Shown here: positions 17,502 to 26,600 of the stretch, in pieces
Position numbering within the stretch: the first letter of the stretch is position 1
Layout: each line of letters starts with the position of its first letter
Assembly: GCF_905397395.1 (NCBI RefSeq)
Contig: NZ_CAJPVH010000005.1
Span: forward strand, 1 to 64,000
Source: Cupriavidus campinensis
Lineage (GTDB): Bacteria; Pseudomonadota; Gammaproteobacteria; Burkholderiales; Burkholderiaceae
DNA: 64,000 nucleotides
Reading direction: 5' to 3'
The notes under the pieces: model-generated
The model's input: only the letters and a program-made list of their open reading frames with translations
Told to the model about the DNA's origin: nothing
Databases searched by the model: none
Program-made: the position numbers and the translations under genes

Positions 17502-18524
17502 ATGACCGTCGTCTATCTGCTCTGCTATCCCGCCGTGGCGGTCTCCACGCTGGCCGTGGCCGCCGATACGCTGATGATCGCGAACACGCTGGCCTCCATG
17601 CAGCCACGGCGGCGCGGCCACGCCACGCCGTTCCAGTGGCGGCTCGCGGCGGCCGAGCCGGAACGCTGGCGCGCCGCCGCCGAGGTCATACGGGCCGAGG
17701 TAGTCGGGCTGGACGCCCTGGCGCAGGCCGACAGCGACAGCATGGTGGTGATCGGCCCGCCGCTGTTCGACCATATTGCCGGGCTGGAACTGCTGCTGTC
17801 CCAGATCGATGCCGAGCGCGCGGCCATTGCGGCGGCAGCGGCCAACGGCGCGCTGCTGGTGGCGCCGTTCACGGCGGTGGCGCTGCTGGTCGGCCTGACC
17901 TTGCCCAAGCCGTGGCGGCTGGCGGTGCCGTGGCTGATTGCCAACTGGATGCGTGCCGGGGAGCCGGCGCGGCGGCTGCCGGCGGATCAGGCCATTGTGG
18001 AGAGCGGCAACCTGCTCAGCGCGCGGGCGATGGAGCAGATCCACGCCCTGATGCAGCGGGCCGTGGCGCGCATGGCCGGCGACGCGCTGGCGCGCACCGT
18101 CGGCAATACCCTGCTGGACCAGCCCGAGCGCGGCGCGGCGCTGAAGATCTGGCTCCGCGCTGGCGACGCGCCCCGAGAAAGCGTGGTGCTACGCGCCCGC
18201 CGGCACCTGCAACAACATCTGGCCGAGCCCTACGACCTGACGCGGCTGGCGGCCGTGGCGGCCACCAGCGAGCGCACGCTGCTGCGGCACTTCATGAAAT
18301 CCGTGGGGATGTCGCCGTTGCAGTTCCTGCACAAGCTGCGCGCGGAACGCGCCTGCCATCTGCTGGAAGTGACCACCCTGAGCCTGACCGCGATTGCCGA
18401 GCAGTGCGGCTATCAGGACATGTCGGCGTTCCGGTCCGTGGTGCGCAAGCACACCGGCCTGCCGCCCGGGGCGCACCGGCGCGCGCACTCGGTGCGGGCC
18501 GAGTTGCGCGCGGGGGTGGCTTAG
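17502..18524 (+). CDS. GlxA-like AraC family transcriptional regulator
   Basis: The 340-residue regulator has an N-terminal DJ-1/PfpI-like domain (about 1-180), which in this group senses a ligand without being an active amidase. A C-terminal AraC double helix-turn-helix follows at about 225-325 (ESVVLRARRHLQQHLAEPYDLTRLAAVAATSERTLLRHFMK, then LSLTAIAEQCGYQDMSAFRSVVRKHTG). It is divergent from the acylase gene with 142 bases between starts, so it probably controls that gene. The ATG is preceded by a C-rich tract with no Shine-Dalgarno. The stop codon lies inside a 10-bp tandem repeat. Confidence 0.88.
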   Translation: MTVVYLLCYPAVAVSTLAVAADTLMIANTLASMQPRRRGHATPFQWRLAAAEPERWRAAAEVIRAEVVGLDALAQADSDSMVVIGPPLFDHIAGLELLLSQIDAERAAIAAAAANGALLVAPFTAVALLVGLTLPKPWRLAVPWLIANWMRAGEPARRLPADQAIVESGNLLSARAMEQIHALMQRAVARMAGDALARTVGNTLLDQPERGAALKIWLRAGDAPRESVVLRARRHLQQHLAEPYDLTRLAAVAATSERTLLRHFMKSVGMSPLQFLHKLRAERACHLLEVTTLSLTAIAEQCGYQDMSAFRSVVRKHTGLPPGAHRRAHSVRAELRAGVA

Positions 18525-18581
18525 GGTGGCTTAGGGCGCCTTAGGGTGGCTTAGGGCGGCTTAGGGGGCTGCGGTGGCTTA
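18515..18581. repeat. 10-bp tandem repeat between convergent genes
   Basis: About five in-register copies of TTAGGGYGSC, plus two broken copies, fill the whole gap between the convergent AraC-family and esterase genes. The motif TTAG gives TAG on the plus strand and, read backwards, TAA on the minus strand, so both genes stop inside repeat units. No terminator hairpin with a T-run is visible. Confidence 0.8.
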
Positions 18582-19850
18582 GGCGCCCCTGCCGCGAGCC
18601 GCCGGGCCGGGCTCGGTGATGGCGCTGTAGACCAGTGTACGCAACTGACGCCGCACGGGGAATGCAGACGACGGCAGCAACTGCGTCAGGAACACGCCGA
18701 TCAGGTCTTCCTGGGGATCGACCCAGAAGAAGGTACTGGCGGCGCCGCCCCAGAAGAAATCGCCGGCACTGCCTGGCATCAGCGTGCTCGCGGGGGTGAC
18801 CGTGGTGGCGAAGCCGAGGCCGAAGCCCACGCCATCGTAGGTGGCTTCGCTGAACATCGACCGCGACAGGCGTGGAATGTCCTGCCCGCCCGGAAGGTGG
18901 TTGGCGGTCATCAGCGCCAGCGTCTTGGGGCCGAGCAGGCGCACGCCATCGAGTTCGCCGCCTTGCAGCAGCATGCGCGAGAAGCGCAGGTAGTCGGCCG
19001 CCGTCGAGACCAGCCCGCCGCCGCCGGAGACCAGCGTGGGCGGCTTCAGGTAGGGGCTGGTGCGGGGGTCGTCCTGCAGCGTCGGGCGGTCCTGGGACAC
19101 CACTTTCGAGCCCAGCACGCCCACGGCATAGCAGGCGCAGAAGCGCGAAATCTTGTCTTCCGGCACGTGGAACGCGGTGTCCACCATGCCCAGCGGATCG
19201 AGAATGCGCTGCTTGACGAAGGTCTCGAACGGCATGCCGCTGACCTTGCCAACCAGATAACCGAGCACGTCCGTGGAGACCGAGTAGTTCCACGCCTCAC
19301 CGGGCGAGAACTCCAGCGGCAGCTTCGACAACTGCTCGACCATGTCGTCCAGCGTCGTGCCTTCGGTGGTGCGGTCGGCAATCTTCAGCTTGCGGTAGGC
19401 GGCATCGACATTGCTGTTCTGCTGGAAGCCGTAGGTCAGGCCGGACGTATGGCGCAGCAGGTCCACCACCAGCATCTGGCGCTTGGCCGGCCGGGTCTGG
19501 AAGCTCTCCATATAGCCGCCCGCGTAGACGCCAAGGTTCTCCCACGACGGGATGTACTTGCTGACCGGATCGTCGAGAGCGATCTTGCATTCCTCGACCA
19601 GCATCATGATCGCCACCGAGGTGATCGGCTTCGTCATAGAGTAGATGCGGAAGATCGAATCCTCGGCCAGCGGCGTCTGCCGCTCGCGGTCGGCCATGCC
19701 CAGCACCGAATTCAGCACGACTTCGCCGCGCCGCCACACCTGGACCAGCGCGCCGGGCAGCTTGCCGCTTGCCACGTAGGTGGCATCGAGAAACTGCTCG
19801 ACCCGCTCCAGCCGGGCCCGGGACATGCCTTGCATCGCCTTGTCTTGCAT
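18579..19850 (-). CDS. Serine hydrolase of the class C beta-lactamase fold (EstB-like esterase)
   Basis: The protein has 423 residues and matches family VIII esterases and related penicillin-binding-like hydrolases. The nucleophile is in IYSMTKPI (S-x-x-K), the second motif is WNYSVS (Tyr in place of the Y-x-N block), and HTSGLTYGF and FFWGGAASTFFWVDP are conserved blocks of the group. There is no signal peptide, which suggests a cytoplasmic esterase rather than a periplasmic beta-lactamase. AGGAGA lies seven bases before the start. Its natural ester is unknown. It is convergent with the GlxA-like regulator, with only the tandem repeat between them. Confidence 0.9.
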   Translation of the reverse strand: MQDKAMQGMSRARLERVEQFLDATYVASGKLPGALVQVWRRGEVVLNSVLGMADRERQTPLAEDSIFRIYSMTKPITSVAIMMLVEECKIALDDPVSKYIPSWENLGVYAGGYMESFQTRPAKRQMLVVDLLRHTSGLTYGFQQNSNVDAAYRKLKIADRTTEGTTLDDMVEQLSKLPLEFSPGEAWNYSVSTDVLGYLVGKVSGMPFETFVKQRILDPLGMVDTAFHVPEDKISRFCACYAVGVLGSKVVSQDRPTLQDDPRTSPYLKPPTLVSGGGGLVSTAADYLRFSRMLLQGGELDGVRLLGPKTLALMTANHLPGGQDIPRLSRSMFSEATYDGVGFGLGFATTVTPASTLMPGSAGDFFWGGAASTFFWVDPQEDLIGVFLTQLLPSSAFPVRRQLRTLVYSAITEPGPAARGRGA

Positions 19851-19957
19851 CGCCGAATCTCCTGGTTGTTTTTATCGCGATGATGTCTGCGAGCCGCCAG
19901 ACTACCCAGAGTCGGGCCCCGATTCAATCCCCGTACACGGCCGGCGTAGGTAGGCAA

Positions 19958-19985
19958 GTTGCCCGACGCCCAGGCGTCGGGCAAC
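19958..19985. terminator. Strong stem-loop after pssA
   Basis: GTTGCCCGACGC and GCGTCGGGCAAC form a perfect 12-bp stem with a CCAG loop, starting 13 bases after the pssA stop. No good T-run follows on either strand, so it may act as an mRNA-protecting hairpin or a weak terminator. Confidence 0.6.
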
Positions 19986-19998
19986 AGGTGGAGAACGA

Positions 19999-20631
19999 CT
20001 AGAACTTCGGAATTCGCAGCGTCTTGCTGATCATCAGCGAGCCGCTGAGGACGAACAGCAGCGCCATGGGATGGAAGGTGCCGGGGCCGATCAGCCAGGC
20101 GCCGGCTGGCAGCGCGTCGCCGATGCGGCCGGCGGCGGCGCACCACGCCAGGATGCCGGTCAGCACCACGCTGGTGGGGATCGGGGTGCCTTCGAAGTAC
20201 TTGACCTTGCCGGTGCCCTCGGCCAGCGTTTCGGCCGTTACGTTGAAGCGTGCCAGACGGCTGACGCCGCAGCAGACGAAGTAGATCAGCGCGGCGAGGT
20301 CCCAGCCGCCGCGCATGCCGGCGGCGAAGGCCAGCGTGGCCGGGCCCACGCCGAACGAGATGATGTCGGACAGCGAATCGAGTTCGCGGCCCAGCGCCGA
20401 ATGGGCGTGGCGCCAGCGCGCGATGCGGCCGTCGAGCACATCGAAGATGAACGCCGCCGGCGCCAGCGCCGCCGCGATATAGAAATGGGTCAGCACCGGC
20501 TCGCCCACGTAGTACATGGCAAAAAATACCGATCCCATGCCGCACGCCGCGTTGGCCAGTGTAAAAAAGTCGGCCAGCTGCAGGTCGCGCAGCATCGAGA
20601 AATGCCGTGGGCGCTCCTGGGGTGTCGCCAT
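19999..20631 (-). CDS. pssA: CDP-diacylglycerol-serine O-phosphatidyltransferase
   Basis: This 210-residue inner-membrane enzyme transfers phosphatidyl from CDP-diacylglycerol to serine, the first step to phosphatidylethanolamine. The CDP-alcohol phosphotransferase motif is complete: DVLDGRIARW, then GRELDSLSD, with the catalytic aspartates. Several hydrophobic segments follow. The pairing of LADFFTLANAACGMGS before the motif and ARFNVTAE after it fits the membrane-type (subclass II) PssA better than PgsA. I chose the ATG with GGAGG upstream (MATPQERPRH). It is 14 bases after a small monooxygenase gene, so the two are cotranscribed. Many Burkholderiales have another pssA next to psd and ilv genes, so this may be a second copy. 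Confidence 0.8.
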   Translation of the reverse strand: MATPQERPRHFSMLRDLQLADFFTLANAACGMGSVFFAMYYVGEPVLTHFYIAAALAPAAFIFDVLDGRIARWRHAHSALGRELDSLSDIISFGVGPATLAFAAGMRGGWDLAALIYFVCCGVSRLARFNVTAETLAEGTGKVKYFEGTPIPTSVVLTGILAWCAAAGRIGDALPAGAWLIGPGTFHPMALLFVLSGSLMISKTLRIPKF

Positions 20632-20645
20632 GCGCAACCTCCGGG

Positions 20646-20936
20646 TCAGAGCACGGTGTTGACGTGATGCACCTGGGGCGGCGCGGCAAAGCAGTCGCCC
20701 ACGAGCTTGCGCCACGTCTGGAAGTCATCGGACTCGCGGAAGTGGACCATGTGGTCTTCCACGGTTTCCCAGGCCACCACCAGCGCGTATTGCGACGGCT
20801 GCTCGATCGAGCGTTGCAGGTTCATGCCATGGCAGCCGCGCGCCCGCAGGAACAGCGGCTTGGCTTGCGCCACGGCGGCTTCGAACTGCGACTCCATGCC
20901 GGGCTTGATCGTGATCTGGGCGATTTCGTGAATCAT
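20646..20936 (-). CDS. Antibiotic biosynthesis monooxygenase (ABM) domain protein
   Basis: A 96-residue single-domain protein with the dimeric ferredoxin-like ABM fold: IHEIAQITIKPGMESQFEAAVAQA for the first strand and helix, then YALVVAWETVEDHMVHFRESDDFQTWR, a typical helix-strand block. Relatives oxidise quinols or small aromatics without a cofactor, or serve as stress-linked oxygenases. The start is the internal Met in front of IHEIAQ. It lies directly upstream of pssA in one operon; the reason for the pairing is unclear. Confidence 0.8.
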   Translation of the reverse strand: MIHEIAQITIKPGMESQFEAAVAQAKPLFLRARGCHGMNLQRSIEQPSQYALVVAWETVEDHMVHFRESDDFQTWRKLVGDCFAAPPQVHHVNTVL

Positions 20937-21036
20937 GATGGTCTCGTATTCGGGTGGGATCGGAGCCTTCCGATCGGTGAGCAATGCGCCGCGAAGCGGC
21001 TTGCTGTCTACCTTAGCAGATTTTGGCGCGCGCTCG

Positions 21037-21507
21037 TCACGTCACGCGGTGCCGCGCGAGCCCGGTCACGAGATAGGCCACCACAAGCGCGTTCGCCACG
21101 GCCAGCCCCACATGGATCCAGGTGGGGTGGCGGATGGCCTCGTACACCTCCACCGGTATATAGATGCCGCCCGACCACACGCCGAGCCAGTTGCCCCACG
21201 CGCGCCCGCGCCAGAGGCCGTAGGCTTCCGTGAACCGCATCAGCGCGTACATCGCGGCCGAGCCGCCGATGGCCCAGAGGCGCCCGTCAGTGGGATGCGC
21301 CAGCAGCGACAGGAAGATGGTGGGATACCGGCTCGCCGGGTTGATGTGGAAGCGGCTGACGATCGCCTCGGCCAGCGCCTGGGCGTCGCGGTGCAGCAAC
21401 GCCACGAGTCCGATGCCGGCCAGGATGACGAGCGCGCCCTTGGCGGCTTCAAACATTGCAATGCTCTTGAGGCCCAGTTGCGGGCTGGCTGCTGCCCCTT
21501 TTGCCAT
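21037..21507 (-). CDS. DUF2127 family membrane protein
   Basis: The 156-residue protein has about four hydrophobic segments and the features of DUF2127: LKSIAMFEAAKGALVILAG near the start, FEAYGLWRGRAWG-like text in the third segment (FTEAYGLWRGRAWGNWLGV), and PVEVYE. It sits in the inner membrane. Its function is unknown across the family. It lies on the same strand upstream of the ABM and pssA genes by 100 bases. The Shine-Dalgarno is weak. Confidence 0.82.
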   Translation of the reverse strand: MAKGAAASPQLGLKSIAMFEAAKGALVILAGIGLVALLHRDAQALAEAIVSRFHINPASRYPTIFLSLLAHPTDGRLWAIGGSAAMYALMRFTEAYGLWRGRAWGNWLGVWSGGIYIPVEVYEAIRHPTWIHVGLAVANALVVAYLVTGLARHRVT

Positions 21508-21576
21508 GGCGAGAAGCGGGAGTCGACGAAGCCGCCATTGTGCAGCATTCGCGGCGCGACGGAGCGCCCGGCGGGC

Positions 21577-21984
21577 TTAACGCGCCTGCCGCTCCACCAT
21601 CGGCCCGCTGGCGTCGATGCCGCCGCCGGCCTCGAGCGGGCCGGTGACCGTGAGCGGCCCATCGACATGCAGGTCGCCGTGCACCACCATCGTGCCATGT
21701 ACCGTCAGCGGCCCATGGAACACCTTGAGCAGGCCGCGCGGCGGCGGCGGCGGATAACCGCCCCCCGGGGTGGAGAACCACGCGGCAGTGATCGGGCCCG
21801 CCGCATAGACGCTGCCGTCCACACTCAGGGTGCCCTGCACCGTGACTGGCCCCTTGACATGCGCCGAGCCGCCCACCGCGATCGATCCCGTGGTCGAGGG
21901 CTGGGCTTCTACCCATTGCGGCCACAGCATGCCCAGCGACAACTGGGCGGCGGCCATCATGGCAACAAGCAGTCTCGATGGCAT
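21577..21984 (-). CDS. Secreted repeat protein, bactofilin-like beta-helix texture
   Basis: The 135-residue protein has a signal peptide (about 1-28, ending near VEAQP). It is followed by short beta repeats of about six residues with G/V alternation (GSIAVGGSAHVKGPVTVQGTLSVDGSVYAAGPI; later GPLTVHGTMVVHGDLHVDGPLTVTGPL). A Pro-rich insert (GGGYPPPPPRG) splits the two repeat blocks. The pattern is that of small polymer-forming or beta-helical cell-surface proteins. The start at 21984 is set by a strong GAGGAGGG. I do not know the family. Confidence 0.65.
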   Translation of the reverse strand: MPSRLLVAMMAAAQLSLGMLWPQWVEAQPSTTGSIAVGGSAHVKGPVTVQGTLSVDGSVYAAGPITAAWFSTPGGGYPPPPPRGLLKVFHGPLTVHGTMVVHGDLHVDGPLTVTGPLEAGGGIDASGPMVERQAR

Positions 21985-22012
21985 GGCGCCCTCCTCTTTC
22001 CATGGCGCCTGC

Positions 22013-22068
22013 AAAAAAAGAAACTGGCGCGATGCATCCAGTGTAGTGCTCCGGATACCTCGCGCCAG
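22013..22068 (-). terminator. Terminator of the RND efflux operon
   Basis: On the minus strand CTGGCGCGA (arms at 22060-22068 and 22024-22032, a perfect 9-bp stem with a long loop that can pair further through ATCC/GGAT) is followed by a T-rich tail (22013-22023). It lies 48 bases after the outer-membrane factor stop. Confidence 0.75.
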
Positions 22069-22116
22069 CGTGCCCCTGCGGGGGCTTACGACTTGTTACG
22101 CCGCTTACTGCATGGG

Positions 22117-23646
22117 CTACCGCATGACCTGCTGCGCGGTCTGCTGCGCCGCGGGTTGCGTGGTGCCGTTGGCCGCCACCGACTCCGGCAGCGGACCCCA
22201 GCCGCCGCCGAGGCTGCGCACCAGCGACACCGTAGCCGCCGCACGCAGGCCCGCAACCTGATTGGCCTCGCGCTGCGACTGGAGCACCGTGCGGTCCGCG
22301 TCGATCACGGTCAGGTAATCCACCGCGCCGGCATCGTAGCGGCTGCGCGAGATGCGCTGCGCACGCCGGGCGCCCGCCAGCGCGCCGTCCAGTGCCGTGC
22401 CCTGCTGGCTCAGCCAGCGCACGTCGGCCAGGCTGTCTTCCACTTCGCGGAAGGCCACCAGCACCGTCTGCCGGTACGACGCCACGCTTTCCTCATGGCC
22501 GGCGCGCGCGCCGGCCAGGTTGGAACTGTTGCGGCCACCGTCGAACACCGTCTGCGCGACCGTCGTGCCGATCAGCGGCCCAAGCATCCACGTACGCGAG
22601 GACCACTTGAACAGGTTCGACAGATCCGCCGATTCGAAGCCGAACAGCGCGGTCAGCGAGATACGCGGGAAGAACGCGGCCTTCGCCACGCCGATCCGCG
22701 CGTTGGCGGCCGCCATCTGCCGCTCGGCGGCAGCGATGTCGGGACGGCGCTCCAGCAGCTCCGACGGCAGGCCGGCCGGCACCGCCACCGGCGCCGTATC
22801 GAAGGGCCGCGCGGCCAGCGTGAACTGCGCCGGCGGCACGCCGGTCAGCACGGCCAGCGCATGCTCCTGGTTGGCGCGGCGACGCTCGATGCCGGCCAGG
22901 TCCGCGCGCGCGGTGCCCAGCTCGGCTTCGGCACGGGCCGGATCGAGGTCGGTGGTCTCGCCAGCGTCGTAGCGCTTCTTCAGCAGCGAGAGTGCGTCCT
23001 CGCGCAGCTTGATCGTCGCGTTCAGCAGTTCGCGTTCGCTATCCAGCGTGCGCAGCGCGAAGTAAGCCTGCGCGGTGTCGGCCTGCAGCGCAAGCTGCAC
23101 GGAACGGTACAGGTCCTCGGCGGCCTGGGTGTCGGCCCGCGCGGCGTTCACGCTGCTGGCCACGCGGCCGAACAGGTCCAGCTCGTAGCTGGCAAAGGCG
23201 CGCGCCTTGTACACGGTCTGCGGCGACACACGGGTCCCGTCGGGCAGGCCCTGCGAGGCGGCGGACGCCTGCGTGCGCGTCGGGTCGAGCCCGACACTCA
23301 GTTGCGGATAGAGGTCGGCCTCGGTGGCGCCCATGAAGGCCCGCGCCTGCTTCAGCCGGGCGGCGGCAGCGGCGAGGTCCTGGTTGTTGCCGTTGGCGGC
23401 CGTGATCAGGCGGTCCAGGTCGGCATCGCCGAACACCTTCCACCAGTCACCGCGATGCTGGCCCTCGGCCGGCGTGGCGGTCTTCCACTGCGCGCCTTCG
23501 GCCTGCGCCGCTTCCGCTTCCTTGAACGCAGGTACGGAGGCGGTCTCGGGCACCTTGTAGGTCGGCGCCAGCGAGCAGCCCGCCAGCACCAGCGCGGCGG
23601 CCAGTGTGGCCAGGCGGGGCAGCGTGCGTGTCAATTGCGCAATCAT
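22117..23646 (-). CDS. RND efflux outer-membrane factor lipoprotein (OprN/OprC/OpcM type)
   Basis: The 509-residue protein has a lipobox signal peptide (LVLAGC), followed by LAPTYKVPE, the standard start of NodT-family outer-membrane factors. The repeated helical pairs of the TolC fold are visible (ARLKQARAFMGATEADLYPQLSVGLDPTR; RRPDIAAAERQMAAANARIGVAKAAFFPRISLT). I chose ATG at 23646 with AAGGGAA upstream, though one at 23670 is possible. It is the last gene of the adaptor-pump-channel operon, 37 bases after the pump. It forms the outer-membrane exit duct for the complex. Confidence 0.93.
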   Translation of the reverse strand: MIAQLTRTLPRLATLAAALVLAGCSLAPTYKVPETASVPAFKEAEAAQAEGAQWKTATPAEGQHRGDWWKVFGDADLDRLITAANGNNQDLAAAAARLKQARAFMGATEADLYPQLSVGLDPTRTQASAASQGLPDGTRVSPQTVYKARAFASYELDLFGRVASSVNAARADTQAAEDLYRSVQLALQADTAQAYFALRTLDSERELLNATIKLREDALSLLKKRYDAGETTDLDPARAEAELGTARADLAGIERRRANQEHALAVLTGVPPAQFTLAARPFDTAPVAVPAGLPSELLERRPDIAAAERQMAAANARIGVAKAAFFPRISLTALFGFESADLSNLFKWSSRTWMLGPLIGTTVAQTVFDGGRNSSNLAGARAGHEESVASYRQTVLVAFREVEDSLADVRWLSQQGTALDGALAGARRAQRISRSRYDAGAVDYLTVIDADRTVLQSQREANQVAGLRAAATVSLVRSLGGGWGPLPESVAANGTTQPAAQQTAQQVMR

Positions 23647-23683
23647 GATGTGTTCCCTTTTTGCTTTCATGTCTCTGATTGGC

Positions 23684-26600
23684 TTATTCCGCCGATGCCA
23701 CCGCGTGCGAGGCCGAGGCGTCCTGCGCCACCGCCCTGCGCTGGCCGCGGGTCGCCCACAGGCGCAGCGCCACGTAGAACACCGGCGTCAGGAACAGGCC
23801 GAAGAACGTCACGCCGAGCATGCCAGCGAACACCGCCACGCCCATCGCATGACGCATTTCCGAGCCGGCGCCGGTCGAGATCACCAGCGGCACCACACCC
23901 ATGATGAACGCGAACGACGTCATCAGGATCGGGCGCAGACGCAGGCGGCTCGCCTCGATCGCGGCCTGCACCACCGTACGGCCGTGGTGCTCCAGTTCCC
24001 GGGCGAATTCGACGATCAGGATCGCGTTCTTCGCGGATAGCCCCACCAGCACGATGAAGCCGATCTGCGTGAAGATGTTGTTGTCTCCACGCGTCAGCCA
24101 CACGCCGGTCATGGCGGCCAGCAGGCTCATCGGCACGATCAGGATCACGGCCAGCGGCAGCGTCAGGCTCTCGTACTGGGCAGCCAGCACCAGGAACACC
24201 AGCAGCACGCACAGCGGGAAGATCCACACCCCGGCGTTGCCGGCCAGGATGTCCTGGTAGGTCAGCTCGGTCCATTCGAACTTGATGCCCTTCGGCAGCG
24301 TCTCGGCAGCGATGCGTTCGGCAGCAGCCTGGGCCTGGCCCGACGAGAAGCCCGGTGCCGGACCGCCGTTCATGTCGGCAGCCGTGAAGCCGTTGTAGCG
24401 CACAACGCTGTCCGGGCCAAAGCCCTGCTTCACCTGGACCAGCGAGGACAGCGGCACCATGTCGCCATTCACGTTGCGGGTCTTCAGCTGCAGGATGTCC
24501 TCGGCACGGGCACGGAACTGCGCATCCGCCTGCACCTTCACCTGATACGTGCGGCCGAACTTGTTGAAGTCGTTCACGTAGGCCGAACCGAGGTAGGTCT
24601 GCAGCGTATCGAACACGTCCGTCACCGGCACGCCCAACTGCTTGGCCTTGGTGCGGTCGAGCTGCACGTCGAGCTGCGGCACATTCACCTGGTAGTTGCT
24701 GAAGATGCCAGCCAGCTCCGGCGTGGCGCGTGCCTTGCCCATGAACGCATTGGTTGCATCGAACAGCGCGTCATAGCCCAGCGCGGCGCGGTCCTCGATC
24801 ATCAGCTTGAAACCACCGATGGTGCCCAGGCCCTGCACGGGCGGCGGCGGGAACACGGCAATAAACGCGTCCTGGATCGCACCGTACTGCTTGTTCAGAT
24901 CCGCCGCGATGGCATCGCCGGACAACGCCTTGCTCTTGCGTTGATCGAACGGATCGAGCGTGACGAACACGATGCCGGCACTCGGGCTGTTGGTGAAGCC
25001 GTTGATCGACAGGCCCGGGAAGGCCACGGCCGATTCCACGCCCGGATGCTTGAGGGCGATATCCGACATGCGGCGGATCACGTCTTCTGTACGGTCCAGC
25101 GTGGCGCCGTCCGGCAGCTTGGCAAAGCTCACCAGGTACTGCTTGTCCTGCGCCGGCACGAAGCCCTTCGGCACCATCTGGAACACGCCCCACGTGGCCA
25201 CCAGCATCACGGCGTAGACGCCGAACACCGCACCCTTGCGGCGGATCACACCGGTCACGCCGCGGCCATAGTTATCGGAGCTGCGGTGGAAGAACCGGTT
25301 GAAGCGCTTGAAGAAGCCGCCGAAGACCTTGTCCATGCCACGCGTGAGCCAATCCTTCGGTGCATCATGGCCGCGCAGCAGCAGGGCCGACAGCGCCGGC
25401 GAGAGCGTCAGCGAGTTGAAGGCCGAGATGATCGTCGAGATCGAGATGGTCAGCGCGAACTGCTTGTAGAACTGGCCGGTCAGGCCCGTCATGAAGGCCA
25501 GCGGCACGAACACGGCGATCAGGGTCAGCGCGATGGCGATGATCGGGCCGCTCACTTCGCGCATGGCCTTGTAGGTGGCCTCCTTCGGCGAAAGCCCTTC
25601 CTCGATGTTCCGCTCGACGTTCTCCACCACCACGATCGCATCATCCACCACGATACCGATGGCCAGCACGAGCCCGAACAGCGACAGCGCGTTGATCGAG
25701 AAGCCAAACGCATGCATCAGCCCGAACGTACCGACGATCGACACCGGCACCGCCAGCAGCGGGATGATCGACGCACGCCAGGTCTGCAGGAACAGGATCA
25801 CCACCAGCACCACCAGCGCGATGGCCTCGAACAGGGTGTGAACCACGGCTTCGATACTGTGGCGCACGAACTGTGTCGGGTCATAGACGATGCTGAAGTC
25901 CACGCCCTCCGGCATGTTCTCCTTGAGCTCGGCCATGGTCTTGCGCACGTCATCCGAGATCTGGATGGCGTTGGAGCCCGGCGACTGGAAAATCGGCAGC
26001 GCCACGGCGGACTTGTTGTCCAGCAGCGAGCGCAGTGCGTACTCCGATGCGCCGAGTTCGATGCGGGCGATGTCCTTCAGGTACGTCACCGCACCGTCGG
26101 GCGAGGACTTGACGACGATGTCACCAAACTCCTCCACCGTCTGCAGACGGCCCTGCGCGTTCACCGAGAGCTGCAGGTCGGTGCCCGGCAGCGACGGCGA
26201 CTGGCCGATCACACCGGCTGCCACCTGCACGTTCTGCTCGCGGATGGCCTTGACCACGTCGGACGCCGCAAGATGGCGCTCGGCGATCTTCTCCGGGTTC
26301 AGCCACACGCGCATCGAGTAGTCGCCCGAGCCGAACATCTGCACCTGGCCCACGCCCTGGATCCGCGCGAGGCGGTCCTTCACGTTGATCAGCGCGTAGT
26401 TGCGCAGGTACGTCATGTCGTAGCGGTCGTTCGGCGAAACCAGGTGAACCACCATGGTCAGGTCGGGCGAGCTCTTGACGGTTGTGATACCCAGGCGGCG
26501 TACATCCTCGGGCAGGCGCGGCTCGGCTTGCGAGACGCGGTTCTGCACCAGCTGCTGGGCCTTGTCCGGGTCCGTGCCGAGCTTGAAGGTCACCGTCAGC

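Noticed and set aside
18521-18566. TTAGGG repeats read as a telomere-like or CRISPR-like array
   Set aside because: The unit is 10 bases with no spacers and only about five copies; it is a simple tandem repeat between two stops.
20935-23904. 989-codon open frame on the plus strand
   Set aside because: It runs antisense across four minus-strand genes, including the outer-membrane factor and a terminator. No real gene would span them.
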